Assembly: GCA_023957155.1 (NCBI GenBank)
Contig: JAMLHK010000002.1
Coordinates: forward strand, 62,001-126,000
Reading direction: 5' to 3'
Length of the DNA stretch: 64,000 bases
Source of the DNA: Chitinophagaceae bacterium
GTDB taxonomy: Bacteria > Bacteroidota > Bacteroidia > Chitinophagales > Chitinophagaceae
Part shown: positions 1 through 9,678 of the stretch, one piece after another
Layout: each line of letters starts with the position of its first letter
Position numbering within the stretch: position 1 is the first letter of the stretch
The notes under the pieces: model-generated
What the model was told of the DNA's origin: nothing
Seen by the model: the letters and a program-made list of their open reading frames with translations, nothing else
Database searches by the model: none
Program-made: the position numbers and the translations under genes

Positions 1-2169
1 GAAATGATCCTTAAAAAACCGATCATCATTCTTGACGGATTTGATCCATTAGAAGCACGGAAAATTCGTGATCTTTATGGCGTCTATCTTCAATATACCT
101 CATCAGCAAATTTTGGCAAGGAAATGCTTGATTTAGGATATGATGTTATTGTAGTAAATTTCCCCAACAAACCAGAAACAAAATCTGTTTATATTCCTGG
201 AATTGGAACACTAAGCCATGAAGAAACCCGGGTACAAGGGGCGGATTTTATTCAGCGGAATGCCTTTTTATTAGTAACGCTTATTGAAAAGATAAATCAG
301 CAGTTAGCAGCAAATGGAAGCTCCGAAAAACTAATTGTTATTGGACCAAGTATGGGAGGTTTAATAAGCCGATACGCGCTTAGATGGATGGAGCTTAATG
401 GAAAGGATCATAACACAAAACTTTGGATATCGTTTGATGCCCCTCATAAAGGAGCCAACATTCCTATTGGAGATCAGTATTTCATAGATTTTTATGCTTC
501 GAAATTAAAAAGTGAATCAGCAAAAGATGCTAGAGATAATAGTTTGAATTCTCCGGCTGCCCGGCAAATGTTGCTGCACCATTTTACGGCCAATTCCACT
601 ACTCCTGCCGGCGCACCGGATCTTAGAAATAATTGGCAAACGGAATTAGATAACCTCGGGTATCCCCAGAACCTCAGAAAGGTAGCTTTAATAAATGGCG
701 CTATCAATGGCACTACCCAGGGAACAGCCTGCCAGAATGTATATAAATTAAAGGTTAATGCTCATGTTCCTAATGTATTCCTTCTCTTTGTGCAAATTAT
801 TAGAGTTACCGAAGGGAATATTTGGTTTACGGGGAATAATGGAAACGCCTGTGAGGTATTTAAAGGATGGACCGGGGCACCTTTTATTTCCAACTCAAAG
901 TCGGCGGCTGCACCGTCATCGAGTAAAAGTTATGATATAGCCCCTGGAGGCTATTATGATGCGCAGGCACAATTAGGAGGGTCTAATATTAAATTTAGTT
1001 TTCTGTTTGGTAAACTTTATAAACCTTCTGTTATACCAACAACGGGTTATTTTGGCATGTGGACTGAAACGCAATCTCAAATATTAAACCCCAATCACTG
1101 CTTTATCCCCACCTTTAGCGCATTAGGAATGAATATTACCAATAAAGATCTTTCGGAAAATTTGTATAACAGGGATCTTACCTGCACGGGCGAAACGCCA
1201 TTTGATGCCTATTACGCACCATTAGTGAACCAGGAGCATATTACGTTAACCGCAGAAAATGTTGCCTGGATAAAAGAGGAAATAGCAGGAAACAAGCAGA
1301 TGTCTTCCGTAAATTATGCTGTGTTATATCCATTGGTACAAACAGGCGGCGCTGACCCGGTATGTACAAATGCTACTTTCCAGATCAACAATCTGCCATC
1401 GGGTTCAAGCATATCCTGGCAATCTTCTAACCCTTCTATCGCTACCGTATCCGCAACAGGTAATCCTGTAACCTTAACGCAACAAGGCACCCAAAGTGGT
1501 GCAATTACTCTAACTGCAACTATTGCAAGACCTTGTTCAGAAAGTAATGTTGTCATGACAAAAACAATAACTGTAGGCGCCCCTTCATGTCCTCCAATTC
1601 TTGCACAACGGTTTGGTAGTTCCTGCTACTATGATCCTGCGGTAACCTTGTCTGCACCGGGCACCATCGTAGAGTTTAGCTTTGATAATGTAAACTGGTT
1701 TGCCGGTACGCAAAGCGGCAGTACGTTTAGGGCCGGCTCTGGCTCATTCCTGGGGCCAACGAGTGTAATGGTATATGCCAGAACAAGCAATGCCTGTGGA
1801 AAAGGTCCCGTACAATCAAAGAACCTTTCTATACCCCAGCCTCCGGGACGCTGCCTGATGTCTCAGCCTCCTGCTGCCAGCCGGACAACTGCTGAGCAAT
1901 TACCGGATGCGGAGAATGAGCCTGCATCTGTGGAAAATATTTCCGTTCATCCCAACCCTGCAGGCAGTAAGCTGACCATTGTAATGCCCCCGTTATTAAA
2001 TAATGCATATATCAGCATTTACAATGCAGAGGGGAAGCTAATGCATACCGGAAGGTTAAACAGCGCCACCAATGAATTGAATATATCCGCTTACAGAGCC
2101 GGACTATACCTCGTTCATATTTATGGAGACGGGCTGCTTACCAAAAGTGTAAAAATTATTAAGCAATAA
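1..2169 (+). CDS. Secreted alpha/beta-hydrolase (lipase/esterase-like) with C-terminal sorting domain, 5' partial
   Basis: The N-terminal part reads as an alpha/beta hydrolase: a strand followed by DGFDP, and a nucleophile elbow GPSMGG near residue 116 whose Ser would be catalytic, then SFDAPHKGA. Residues ~440-530 look like an Ig-like domain (SSNPSIATVSATGN). The last ~75 residues (VHPNPAGSKL to the terminal KSVKIIKQ) form a typical Por/type IX secretion sorting domain, so the product is probably exported through the outer membrane and cleaved or anchored at the surface. The first ATG is at base 4 but the frame is open to base 1 and no signal peptide is present, so the true start most likely lies left of the window. 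The substrate is unknown; lipid or ester hydrolysis is inferred from the fold only. Confidence 0.75.
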   Translation, partial: EMILKKPIIILDGFDPLEARKIRDLYGVYLQYTSSANFGKEMLDLGYDVIVVNFPNKPETKSVYIPGIGTLSHEETRVQGADFIQRNAFLLVTLIEKINQQLAANGSSEKLIVIGPSMGGLISRYALRWMELNGKDHNTKLWISFDAPHKGANIPIGDQYFIDFYASKLKSESAKDARDNSLNSPAARQMLLHHFTANSTTPAGAPDLRNNWQTELDNLGYPQNLRKVALINGAINGTTQGTACQNVYKLKVNAHVPNVFLLFVQIIRVTEGNIWFTGNNGNACEVFKGWTGAPFISNSKSAAAPSSSKSYDIAPGGYYDAQAQLGGSNIKFSFLFGKLYKPSVIPTTGYFGMWTETQSQILNPNHCFIPTFSALGMNITNKDLSENLYNRDLTCTGETPFDAYYAPLVNQEHITLTAENVAWIKEEIAGNKQMSSVNYAVLYPLVQTGGADPVCTNATFQINNLPSGSSISWQSSNPSIATVSATGNPVTLTQQGTQSGAITLTATIARPCSESNVVMTKTITVGAPSCPPILAQRFGSSCYYDPAVTLSAPGTIVEFSFDNVNWFAGTQSGSTFRAGSGSFLGPTSVMVYARTSNACGKGPVQSKNLSIPQPPGRCLMSQPPAASRTTAEQLPDAENEPASVENISVHPNPAGSKLTIVMPPLLNNAYISIYNAEGKLMHTGRLNSATNELNISAYRAGLYLVHIYGDGLLTKSVKIIKQ

Positions 2170-2277
2170 GCCTTCCCTTATGTGCTTTGCTGTTGGGTGC
2201 ATTTAACATCGGTTGGTGTTGTTGGTGTTGTGCATAGGCTATTGTGCTTTGGGCATCACCAACAACATTTCATAGCC

Positions 2278-2314
2278 CTTTCCGGTCGGCACGCGACAGC
2301 GTCAGACCGGAAAG
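2278..2314. repeat. Type A palindromic repeat (copy 1)
   Basis: A 37-bp hairpin with 10-bp outer arms (CTTTCCGGTC / GACCGGAAAG) around a GTCGGCACGCG...CGTCAGAC core. It lies between two co-directional genes. A few bases of a decayed type B unit follow. It belongs to the repeat family found throughout the window. Confidence 0.9.
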
Positions 2315-2438
2315 ACTGCGGTCAGATTCGAATATTTCAACTCTCCGTCTGATCTCTCCATCGGTACCTGCGGCAGGCACCTTCCAATTCTACAGGCAGA
2401 AAGCTGAGTCCGGCAGCAAAAAACGACTCGTACATTCG

Positions 2439-2483
2439 TGGCATACTACCGGTTTGTTTTTTGAAACCGGCGAACACATGCCA
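2439..2483. promoter_or_regulatory. Nested inverted repeat upstream of maeB
   Basis: TGGCAT ... CCGGTTT-gttttttg-AAACCGG ... ATGCCA forms a two-part stem. It ends about 35 bp before the maeB start and lies upstream of the AT-rich promoter-like stretch CTTAATTTG (2491-2499). It could be an operator or the 3' hairpin of the preceding gene. The rest of 2315-2517 shows no gene. Confidence 0.35.
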
Positions 2484-2517
2484 TGTTTTACTTAATTTGT
2501 AGGGTAATTCGGTTGAT

Positions 2518-4824
2518 ATGTCAAAAGAACTGAGAAAACAACAGGCGCTGGAATACCATACCCAGGGCAGGCCGGGTAAAATTGAAGTGGTACCTTCTAA
2601 GGAAGCTAAAACCCAGCGGGATCTTTCTCTTGCCTACTCACCCGGTGTGGCGGAGCCCTGTAAGGAGATCCTGAAGAATAAGGAATCTGTTTATACCTAT
2701 ACGGCTAAAGGAAATCTTGTGGCAGTGATCAGTAATGGCACGGCGGTACTGGGATTGGGTGATATCGGTCCCGAAGCGGGTAAGCCGGTAATGGAAGGGA
2801 AGGGAGTGCTGTTTAAAGTGTTTGCTGATATTGATGTGTTTGACATTGAGATCAATGAGAGAGATCCTGAAAAGTTTGTACAGATCGTGAAATCGCTTGA
2901 GCCAACCTTCGGCGGTATTAACTTGGAAGACATCAAAGCCCCTGAATGTTTTTATATCGAAAGGGCATTAAAGGAATCCATGCAGATCCCGGTGATGCAT
3001 GATGATCAGCATGGTACGGCAATCATCAGCTCGGCGGCTTTGATCAATGCGCTGGAGCTGCAGGGAAAAAAGATGAGCGAAGTACGTTTTGTTGTTAACG
3101 GGGCAGGAGCAGCCGCTATAGCCTGTGTGCAGCTGTATGAATCCCTGGGCGCTAAGAATAAAAATTTTATTCTTTTCGATAAAGAAGGTGTATTGTACCG
3201 GGGACGGCCGGGACTTGATGAGGTGAAGCAGCATTTTGCCACCACATCCAAAAAAGACCTTACGTTACCGGAAGCTATGCAGGGCGCTGATGTATTTATC
3301 GGACTAAGCGCAGCGGATACCGTTACCCCGGAGATGGTCAAAAGTATGGCCAAAAAACCGGTAGTATTTGCACTGGCAAATCCTGATCCGGAGATTACCT
3401 GGGAGGCGGCTACGGCTTCCCGTAAGGACATTATTATTGCTACCGGCCGCAGTGATTATCCCAACCAGGTCAATAATGTCCTCGGTTTTCCTTATATCTT
3501 CCGGGGGGCATTAGATGTGCGGGCAACCCGGATCAATGAAGCCATGAAAATGGCAGCGGTAAAGGCGCTGGCAGATTTAGCCAAAACACCCGTGCCGGAT
3601 ATGGTAATGATGGCTTATGGCGAGAAAAACTTAGTATTCGGTCCGCATTACATCATACCCAAGCCGTTGGATCCCCGGCTCATCTCTACCGTTTCTCCTG
3701 CAGTAGCCAGGGCTGCTATGGAAAGCGGGGTGGCGAGGCAGGCCATACCGGACTGGGAAAAGTATACAATTGAGCTGGATGACCGCCTGGGGAATGATAA
3801 CCAGTTGTTCAGGATCATCGGGAATAAAGCCCGGAAAGACCCGCGCCGGGTTGTATTTGCGGAAGCAGATAATATGAAGATCCTGAAAGCTGCCCAGATC
3901 GTGCTGGACGAGGAGATCGCACATCCCATCCTGCTGGGTGAGGAAAAAAAGATATCAAGGATCGCACTGGAGAATGGTATTGATTTAAAAGGTATCCCGG
4001 TCATTGATCCCCGGAGAGAGAAGTGGAATAAAATGCGTTATGATTTTGCTGACCTGTATTTTAAGAAGCGACAACGCCGTGGGGTTAATCATTATGAAGC
4101 GTCAAAGATCATGAAAGACCGGATTCGTTTTGCCTGCATGATGCTGAATACCGGTAATGCAGATGCCGTTATCGGAGGGCTTACCCGGAATTATCCCGAA
4201 ACCGTAAGACCGGCATTGGAAATTGTCGGCACTGAGGAGGGGGTGAAAAAAATTGCGGGAATGTATATTATGGTTACTAAGAAAGGGCCTGTGTTTCTTG
4301 CAGATGCAACGGTAAATTTCAATCCAACGTCGGAGGAGCTTGCGGATATCACCCTGCTGGTGGCCAGGGAGGTAAAAAACCTGGGTATTACACCCCGTGT
4401 GGCATTGCTCAGCTATTCTAATTTTGGGAGCAGCAATACCCCGGAAGCCAATATGGTGCGTAAGGCAAGGGAACTATTGAAGCAAAAAGATCCTGAACTG
4501 GTTGTAGACGGGGAGATGCAGGGTATCCTTGCTTTTGATAAGGAAATTCTCAAAGAAAATTATCCTTTTAGCGAGCTGGTAGATAAGGATGTGAATGTGC
4601 TGATCTTTCCCAATTTAAGCGCCGGGAATATTGCGTATAACCTGTTGCAGGCCCTGGGTGGGTTTGATACGATAGGCCCTGTTTTGCTCGGTTTGGCCAA
4701 ACCTGTGCATGTGTTACAATTGGGCAGCTCGGTAAGGAGCATCGTAAATATGGTGCTGATTGCCGTGATGGATGCCCAGCAAAAATGTCCCCGGGACAGC
4801 TCCGGTTCCGGTAATGAGCAGTAG
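2518..4824 (+). CDS. maeB: NADP-dependent malic enzyme with phosphotransacetylase-like domain
   Basis: Oxidatively decarboxylates malate to pyruvate with production of NADPH. The N-terminal ~430 residues carry the malic enzyme signature ([36 protein letters not shown] as the dinucleotide fold). The C-terminal ~330 residues are a phosphotransacetylase-like domain ([11 protein letters not shown] ... [11 protein letters not shown]), which in MaeB proteins is thought to be regulatory rather than catalytic. The 768-residue length is normal for the fusion. ATG at 2518 matches the family N-terminus ([14 protein letters not shown]). It is monocistronic, and its 3' end faces a convergent TonB receptor across a repeat-filled gap. 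Confidence 0.95.
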   Translation: MSKELRKQQALEYHTQGRPGKIEVVPSKEAKTQRDLSLAYSPGVAEPCKEILKNKESVYTYTAKGNLVAVISNGTAVLGLGDIGPEAGKPVMEGKGVLFKVFADIDVFDIEINERDPEKFVQIVKSLEPTFGGINLEDIKAPECFYIERALKESMQIPVMHDDQHGTAIISSAALINALELQGKKMSEVRFVVNGAGAAAIACVQLYESLGAKNKNFILFDKEGVLYRGRPGLDEVKQHFATTSKKDLTLPEAMQGADVFIGLSAADTVTPEMVKSMAKKPVVFALANPDPEITWEAATASRKDIIIATGRSDYPNQVNNVLGFPYIFRGALDVRATRINEAMKMAAVKALADLAKTPVPDMVMMAYGEKNLVFGPHYIIPKPLDPRLISTVSPAVARAAMESGVARQAIPDWEKYTIELDDRLGNDNQLFRIIGNKARKDPRRVVFAEADNMKILKAAQIVLDEEIAHPILLGEEKKISRIALENGIDLKGIPVIDPRREKWNKMRYDFADLYFKKRQRRGVNHYEASKIMKDRIRFACMMLNTGNADAVIGGLTRNYPETVRPALEIVGTEEGVKKIAGMYIMVTKKGPVFLADATVNFNPTSEELADITLLVAREVKNLGITPRVALLSYSNFGSSNTPEANMVRKARELLKQKDPELVVDGEMQGILAFDKEILKENYPFSELVDKDVNVLIFPNLSAGNIAYNLLQALGGFDTIGPVLLGLAKPVHVLQLGSSVRSIVNMVLIAVMDAQQKCPRDSSGSGNEQ

Positions 4825-4847
4825 GTGGTGCGTTTTGTTTTCGCGGT

Positions 4848-4884
4848 CTTTCCGGTCGGCACGCGATAGCGTCAGACCGGAAAG
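4848..4884. repeat. Type A palindromic repeat (copy 2)
   Basis: A 37-bp hairpin, arms CTTTCCGGTC / GACCGGAAAG, starting 24 bp after the maeB stop in the convergent gap between maeB and the TonB receptor gene. Confidence 0.9.
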
Positions 4885-4939
4885 CGTAATGGGAAGAAAA
4901 ATTTGGTTAATGCTACGCGTTACACTGTACCTGCTTTTT

Positions 4940-5040
4940 CGGTCTGACCTCTACGGGTACCGACTGCCGTCTTTCTTGCGGTCTGACCTTCGGTGCCGAC
5001 CGCGGTTTTTACCATCAGTACGCGGTAGCGCCAGACAGTG
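4940..5040. repeat. Degenerate B - B - A repeat block
   Basis: 4940-4966 is a diverged type B unit, 4978-5003 is a clean type B unit in reverse orientation (GCGGTCTGACC...GACCGC), and about 5011-5040 is a diverged type A unit whose arms still pair by G-U wobble. The block ends 13 bp from the stop codon of the convergent TonB receptor gene and fills the 3'-3' gap. Confidence 0.75.
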
Positions 5041-5052
5041 TAGTGTACTTTG

Positions 5053-7509
5053 CTATTCCTGGTCGAGTGTTTCTTTCGCTTTTTTCTTTACCTGCCGCAG
5101 CCGGTAGTTAAAGGTGAGATTGATTTGCCGCAGTCTTCCCTGCGACATGCTTTCGATATAAAAATTCGCTCCTTCGGTGATGGAACGGTACCGGCGTGAA
5201 TTAAACACATCCAGTACATTCAGGGTAAGTGTGGCTTTATCTTTAAGGACATCCTTGCTTACCGCTAAATCCATTGTGGCAATAGATCTTCGCCTGCCCT
5301 GCGGCGTTTGTTGCGGAGCTTCGTAATTGCCCCGTAGCTGGATATCCATATTTTTCCATACGGTGGCTTTCGACAGTAAACGCATCAGCCAGCTATAGGT
5401 ATCACTTTTAAACTCATCATTGAGGTTACTGCCATCGGTGATAGCACGAAAGAAATTAAAGCTGGCATCTGTTTTCCACCAGCTAAACACCGAGTAGGAG
5501 CCGGTGAGCTCCAGTCCAAATGAGTTCTCCGTTGCCAGGTTCCGGGGATACGTAAGGGAATTGCCCTGATCGTCTACTGTTTTTATGTGCAGTATTTTTC
5601 CTTTGGTATTTCTGTAGTATAACGATGAGCTGACGGACGCTTTGTCTAAATATTTGATATGCCCGACTTCAAACGCATGGGTAAACTCGGGGTTAAGATC
5701 GGGATTGCCGCTCCAGTAATTGCGGTTATCGCTATAGGTCATAAACGGACTGAGATCATTGTATTGCGGACGGCGTACCCTGCGGCTGTAGCTTACCTGT
5801 ATGGCATGTCCCTGCGGTAAATCGTAGGATACATGAGCGCTGGGAAAAAAGTTCAGGTATTTACGGGGATTCACTTCATGCGTTTGTTTCAGGGTAGTGG
5901 TTACCTGTGTGAGCTCGCCGCGGACACCCAATTGATAGGATAGCTTTTTTACTTTATTTCCTAATATGGCATAAACGGCGTTGATGTTCTCTTCATACAG
6001 GAAATTATTGGTTAGTCCCGGTAATTCAAACCAGTTGCCGTTGGCATCTTCTTCCGTTACGGTGTAGTTGTTGGTCATGTTACGAAAGCTGCTGCGTAAG
6101 CCGGCTTCAAACTTCCCTTTTTCTCCAAAGGGATGTACATAGTCTGTTTGGAAGAGATATTGTTTTTCTGTTTCAAAATTTACAGCGCGCTGAAGGATAA
6201 AAGGGATGCCGGAATGGCTGCCATCGGGATGATAATCCTGCTGGCCAAAGTATTGATCAGAGTTTTCCCAGTTATCTAAGTATCGTGCATCGGCGGTAAA
6301 TTCCTGCCCCTTCCGGGCAAAGGTTCTCTTATAGCTAAGCGCATATTCCGAATTGGGTTCGGTTTCTGTTTCATCCTGTGTGCGGTGTGTAAATCCGGTA
6401 AGGTTTTTCAGCGTGGATTCGTAATCATGAAAGAAAATATCGGAATACCGTTTTCCTTTACTGATCCGGTAGGTATAGGCGGCCGTGAGTATATTTTTTT
6501 CATCAAAGAAATAATCCAGTCCCGCTCTTGCATTATTATACATCCCTTTTAAATGATGCTCCATATTTTTGGTGGAGATAAAGGTGCTGTTATCGCGGTA
6601 CAGTTCCTGGTACAAATTATTTTTACCCGGTGTGTTGCGATAAGATGCGGAGTAATTAACGAAGAAATTAAAGTCCTTATGGCGATAATTCATATTCGCT
6701 GCCAGTCCGAAATTTTCAGGATAACCTGCCACTACATCAAAAGAGCCATTAAGTCCCTGCTTTCGGTCTTTTTTCAATACAATATTTATGATACCGCCCA
6801 TCCCTTCCGCTTCGTAACGTGCAGACGGATTGGTAATGATCTCAACCCGCTCAATCATGCTCCCCTGGAGTTGCTGTAACCCGCTTCCACCTTTGATGCT
6901 GACTAATCCAGAAGGTTTGCCGTCAATCAATATCCGTACACTGCTGCTGCCCCTCAGGCTTACATTACCTTCAACATCTACAGCTACGGAAGGGATATTG
7001 CTTAAAACATCTGCTGCCGTGGCCCCTGCATTGGCCAGGTCTTTGCCTACGTTAAAGATCTTTTTATCTAAGGCTATTTCCATGGTACTCTTCTCTGCCT
7101 GGATAAATACTTCTTCTAATGTCTGCGAAGCAGAGGTGAGCAAAATCGTACCGAGGTCAAAAGGGCTATTATTTGCAGAGAGCCTGATCACGCCGGTTTT
7201 AAACGGGTGATAGCCGATAAAATCAACCAGGGCATAGTAGGTGCCGGCTGCGGCTTCCATAGTGAAGCTTCCTGACTCATTGGTGGTAACAGTGGACACT
7301 AAGGCGCTGTCGGCGGACTGACGTAACTGTACCGTAGCATAGCCGAGTGCGGTATGACTTTGCGCCTCTCTTACATTACCGGTAATAGTAAGTCCTGATT
7401 TTTTTTGTGCCTGCAGTGCAGGAGAAGCAATCCCCAAACATAAAAGCAAAGGGAGGGATATTTGATATACCGCTTGCTTTACAAAGCAAATACGATTCCT
7501 TCTGTTCAT
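5053..7509 (-). CDS. TonB-dependent outer-membrane receptor, OMP beta-barrel 3 type
   Basis: Outer-membrane beta-barrel transporter or receptor. After a signal peptide (RICFVKQAVYQISLPLLLCLG) comes a carboxypeptidase-regulatory-like domain (GLTITGNVREAQSHTALGYATVQL), then a plug (DVLSNIPSVAVDVEGNVSLRG; RVEIITNPSARYEAEGMGGIINIVLKK) and a long barrel rich in aromatic strand ends. I place the start at the ATG at 7509, eight codons inside the longest frame, because this gives a canonical basic-then-hydrophobic signal peptide; 818 aa. It lies 48 bp downstream of ddh on the same strand and may be co-transcribed, although there is no functional link. Cargo unknown; no SusD partner is nearby. Confidence 0.85.
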   Translation of the reverse strand: MNRRNRICFVKQAVYQISLPLLLCLGIASPALQAQKKSGLTITGNVREAQSHTALGYATVQLRQSADSALVSTVTTNESGSFTMEAAAGTYYALVDFIGYHPFKTGVIRLSANNSPFDLGTILLTSASQTLEEVFIQAEKSTMEIALDKKIFNVGKDLANAGATAADVLSNIPSVAVDVEGNVSLRGSSSVRILIDGKPSGLVSIKGGSGLQQLQGSMIERVEIITNPSARYEAEGMGGIINIVLKKDRKQGLNGSFDVVAGYPENFGLAANMNYRHKDFNFFVNYSASYRNTPGKNNLYQELYRDNSTFISTKNMEHHLKGMYNNARAGLDYFFDEKNILTAAYTYRISKGKRYSDIFFHDYESTLKNLTGFTHRTQDETETEPNSEYALSYKRTFARKGQEFTADARYLDNWENSDQYFGQQDYHPDGSHSGIPFILQRAVNFETEKQYLFQTDYVHPFGEKGKFEAGLRSSFRNMTNNYTVTEEDANGNWFELPGLTNNFLYEENINAVYAILGNKVKKLSYQLGVRGELTQVTTTLKQTHEVNPRKYLNFFPSAHVSYDLPQGHAIQVSYSRRVRRPQYNDLSPFMTYSDNRNYWSGNPDLNPEFTHAFEVGHIKYLDKASVSSSLYYRNTKGKILHIKTVDDQGNSLTYPRNLATENSFGLELTGSYSVFSWWKTDASFNFFRAITDGSNLNDEFKSDTYSWLMRLLSKATVWKNMDIQLRGNYEAPQQTPQGRRRSIATMDLAVSKDVLKDKATLTLNVLDVFNSRRYRSITEGANFYIESMSQGRLRQINLTFNYRLRQVKKKAKETLDQE

Positions 7510-7557
7510 TATTGCAGCTAAATAACAGGCCAAGAGTAAAACAGGTTTATACAGATA

Positions 7558-8535
7558 TTATAATAGCGTTTCCCGAAGCTCCTCCGGTGATTTAGGAGAC
7601 AGGTATCCCAGGGGAATATCAAATACGGTCCTTGCCCCGGTCTGACCTTCCTTTGCCATTTTCCCGATGGCCCGGGTATAGGCCACCAAAACACTGGCGG
7701 TAAACTCCGGGTTACTTTCTAAGCTCAGGCTGAATTCAATTCTTTGCCTGGAACCCTGCCCGGTAAACCCTGTACGAAATACCACACCTCCGTGCGGCAT
7801 AGCGGAATGGTTTGCTTTCAGCTCCTCTTCCGTGATAAAGTGAACCGTGGTTTCATAGTCGCTGAAGTAATGGGGCATTTGCTTGATGGTATTTTCAATC
7901 TCATGCAGATCGGCTCCTTCCCGGGCAACAACATAGCAGATGCGCTCATGCTTTTCGGATGTAGAGAGCTGCGGGTTTTCGCCCGAACGTACTTTCTCCA
8001 TTGCCGCTTCTTTAGGCAGGGTATACTGAACGCCGTTCTTAACACCGGGAACGCGCCTTATGGCATCTGAATGTCCCTGGCTCAGACCTTTACCCCAAAA
8101 CGTATAATCTTCGCCCTGCGGTAAAACACTTTGACCGAGCAGCCGGGCTAATGAAAACAGTCCCGGATCCCACCCGGTAGAGATCAGGCTGAGTGTTTTG
8201 TTAGCCTTTGCTGTTTCGTCTGCCTGTGTAAAATATTCGGGGATCTTTGCATGGGTATCAAAACTATCTACGGTATGGAACATTTTTGAAACTAAGGTTA
8301 CCTGCTCCGGCAGATCTTTTAATGATCCCCCGCAAAGGATCATGACATCAATTTTGTCTTTAAAATTTTCCATTTCATCTATGGCAACTACTTTTGCCCC
8401 GCTGTCTATGCTGGCAGGTGCTCTTCTTGAAAAGATAGCCACCAATTCCATATCGGGATTTTGTTTAATAGCCATTTCAACGCCTTTCCCTAAATTGCCG
8501 TAGCCAACTATACCGACTCTTAGATTTGTTTTCAC
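7558..8535 (-). CDS. ddh: meso-diaminopimelate D-dehydrogenase
   Basis: Catalyses reductive amination of tetrahydrodipicolinate to meso-diaminopimelate with NADPH and ammonia, a one-step bypass of the acyl-blocked DAP pathway. The N-terminus VGIVGYGNLGKGVE is the Rossmann NADP site. The motifs STGWDPGLFSLARLLG and WGKGLSQGHSDAIRR fit the family, and 325 residues is the usual length. The start codon is GTG at 8535, supported by a strong Shine-Dalgarno (AAGGAGG about 9 nt upstream), which is unusual in this phylum. DapF is encoded about 1.1 kb away, so two DAP routes may coexist. The TonB receptor gene follows after 48 bp. Confidence 0.93.
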   Translation of the reverse strand: MKTNLRVGIVGYGNLGKGVEMAIKQNPDMELVAIFSRRAPASIDSGAKVVAIDEMENFKDKIDVMILCGGSLKDLPEQVTLVSKMFHTVDSFDTHAKIPEYFTQADETAKANKTLSLISTGWDPGLFSLARLLGQSVLPQGEDYTFWGKGLSQGHSDAIRRVPGVKNGVQYTLPKEAAMEKVRSGENPQLSTSEKHERICYVVAREGADLHEIENTIKQMPHYFSDYETTVHFITEEELKANHSAMPHGGVVFRTGFTGQGSRQRIEFSLSLESNPEFTASVLVAYTRAIGKMAKEGQTGARTVFDIPLGYLSPKSPEELRETLL

Positions 8536-8637
8536 GCTGGTAGTCCTCCTTTTTTATTTCGCAAATTAAGCCGAATATGAAAAGGAGACCAAAAGTTTTT
8601 TACCGGTTGGGGCGGGTTTTAATGATACAGGTTGTGA

Positions 8638-9576
8638 TCAGAACCATTTTTTTCTCAGGAAGTAAGCACCCATAATGATGGAAACAGACAATGCCAGGAT
8701 GATAGGTATATAAAATGCGTGGGCTTCATGTTGGTAGGGGATAGGTACATTCATACCGTAAATGCTGGCAATCAATACCGGGAATTGCAGTATAATGGTG
8801 ATGGAAGTGAGCCTTTTCAGTACAAAATTCTGGTTGTTGGAAATGATGCTGGCAAAAGCATCTAAGGTAGCGCTGAGGATATTGGTATAGATATTAGCCA
8901 TTTCCAGGGCCTGGGAAGTATCAACGATCAGGTCATCCAGCTCTTCTGTTTCCTCTTCGTTAAGACCAAGGAAATTTGTTCTGGCCAATTTCATCAGCAG
9001 CATTTCATTAGAGCGTAAAGCGGTAACGAAATATACTAAGCTTTTTTGTATGCGCATCAGGTCCAGCAGCTCTTCATTCCGGTTGGATATGTACAGCTTC
9101 TGCTCCAGTATATTGCGGCGGTGGTTGATCTCCTTGAGGTATTCCATATAGGTTTGCGTGATCTTCTCAAAAATCTTAACCACCATGATATTCTTTTTGC
9201 CGGCATTTCTTTTTTGAAATGTATTCAGGAATTTCTTAATGGCACCGTTCTCAAAGGAATTAACGGTTACGATTTGGTTATGGGTAAGGATAATACAAAT
9301 GGGTATGGTGATATAAAAAGAGTCGCTTTCGCTGAAGGAATGGTTCTCTGTGGGGGTTTTGATAACGATCAGCTTTACATTGTCCTCCAGTTCAAACCTG
9401 GAACGTTCGTCAATATCCAGCGAGTCCTGGAGAAATTCAATAGGAATATCGAGCGCTTCCGATACTTCTGCAAATTCTTCATGCTTCAGGGGAGGTAAAA
9501 TGTTTACCCAGGTTTCATCGTCCGCTTTTTCTATTGCGGTAGTTATTCCGTTGATATTTTTGAAGTATTGAATCAT
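8638..9576 (-). CDS. corA: CorA-family magnesium/divalent cation transporter
   Basis: Inner-membrane Mg2+ (or Co2+/Ni2+) channel. It has an acidic cytoplasmic N-terminal domain with long helices (residues ~1-245) and two C-terminal transmembrane segments. The first ends in the diagnostic YGMNVP selectivity motif, and the basic tail LRKKWF follows the second. The 312-residue length is typical. ATG at 9576. A TACCTTTG promoter element lies only 7 nt upstream of the start, so the mRNA would have almost no leader. It precedes dapF and a phosphorylase on the same strand, but dapF has its own promoter. Confidence 0.93.
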   Translation of the reverse strand: MIQYFKNINGITTAIEKADDETWVNILPPLKHEEFAEVSEALDIPIEFLQDSLDIDERSRFELEDNVKLIVIKTPTENHSFSESDSFYITIPICIILTHNQIVTVNSFENGAIKKFLNTFQKRNAGKKNIMVVKIFEKITQTYMEYLKEINHRRNILEQKLYISNRNEELLDLMRIQKSLVYFVTALRSNEMLLMKLARTNFLGLNEEETEELDDLIVDTSQALEMANIYTNILSATLDAFASIISNNQNFVLKRLTSITIILQFPVLIASIYGMNVPIPYQHEAHAFYIPIILALSVSIIMGAYFLRKKWF

Positions 9577-9583
9577 TGCGGCG

Positions 9584-9591
9584 CAAAGGTA
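9584..9591 (-). promoter_or_regulatory. -7 promoter element of corA
   Basis: TACCTTTG on the minus strand, a perfect TAnnTTTG, 7 nt before the corA ATG. No clear -33 TTG is visible. Confidence 0.6.
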
Positions 9592-9678
9592 GGGGTATTA
9601 TGATTTGAGATCGAATTTGATTACCATATTAACCTGTGTTCTGATGCTTCATTCGATACGGACCGGTTGCCACATTTT

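Noticed and set aside
3006-4004. Several minus-strand frames inside maeB
   Set aside because: Antisense shadows of a highly conserved coding region.
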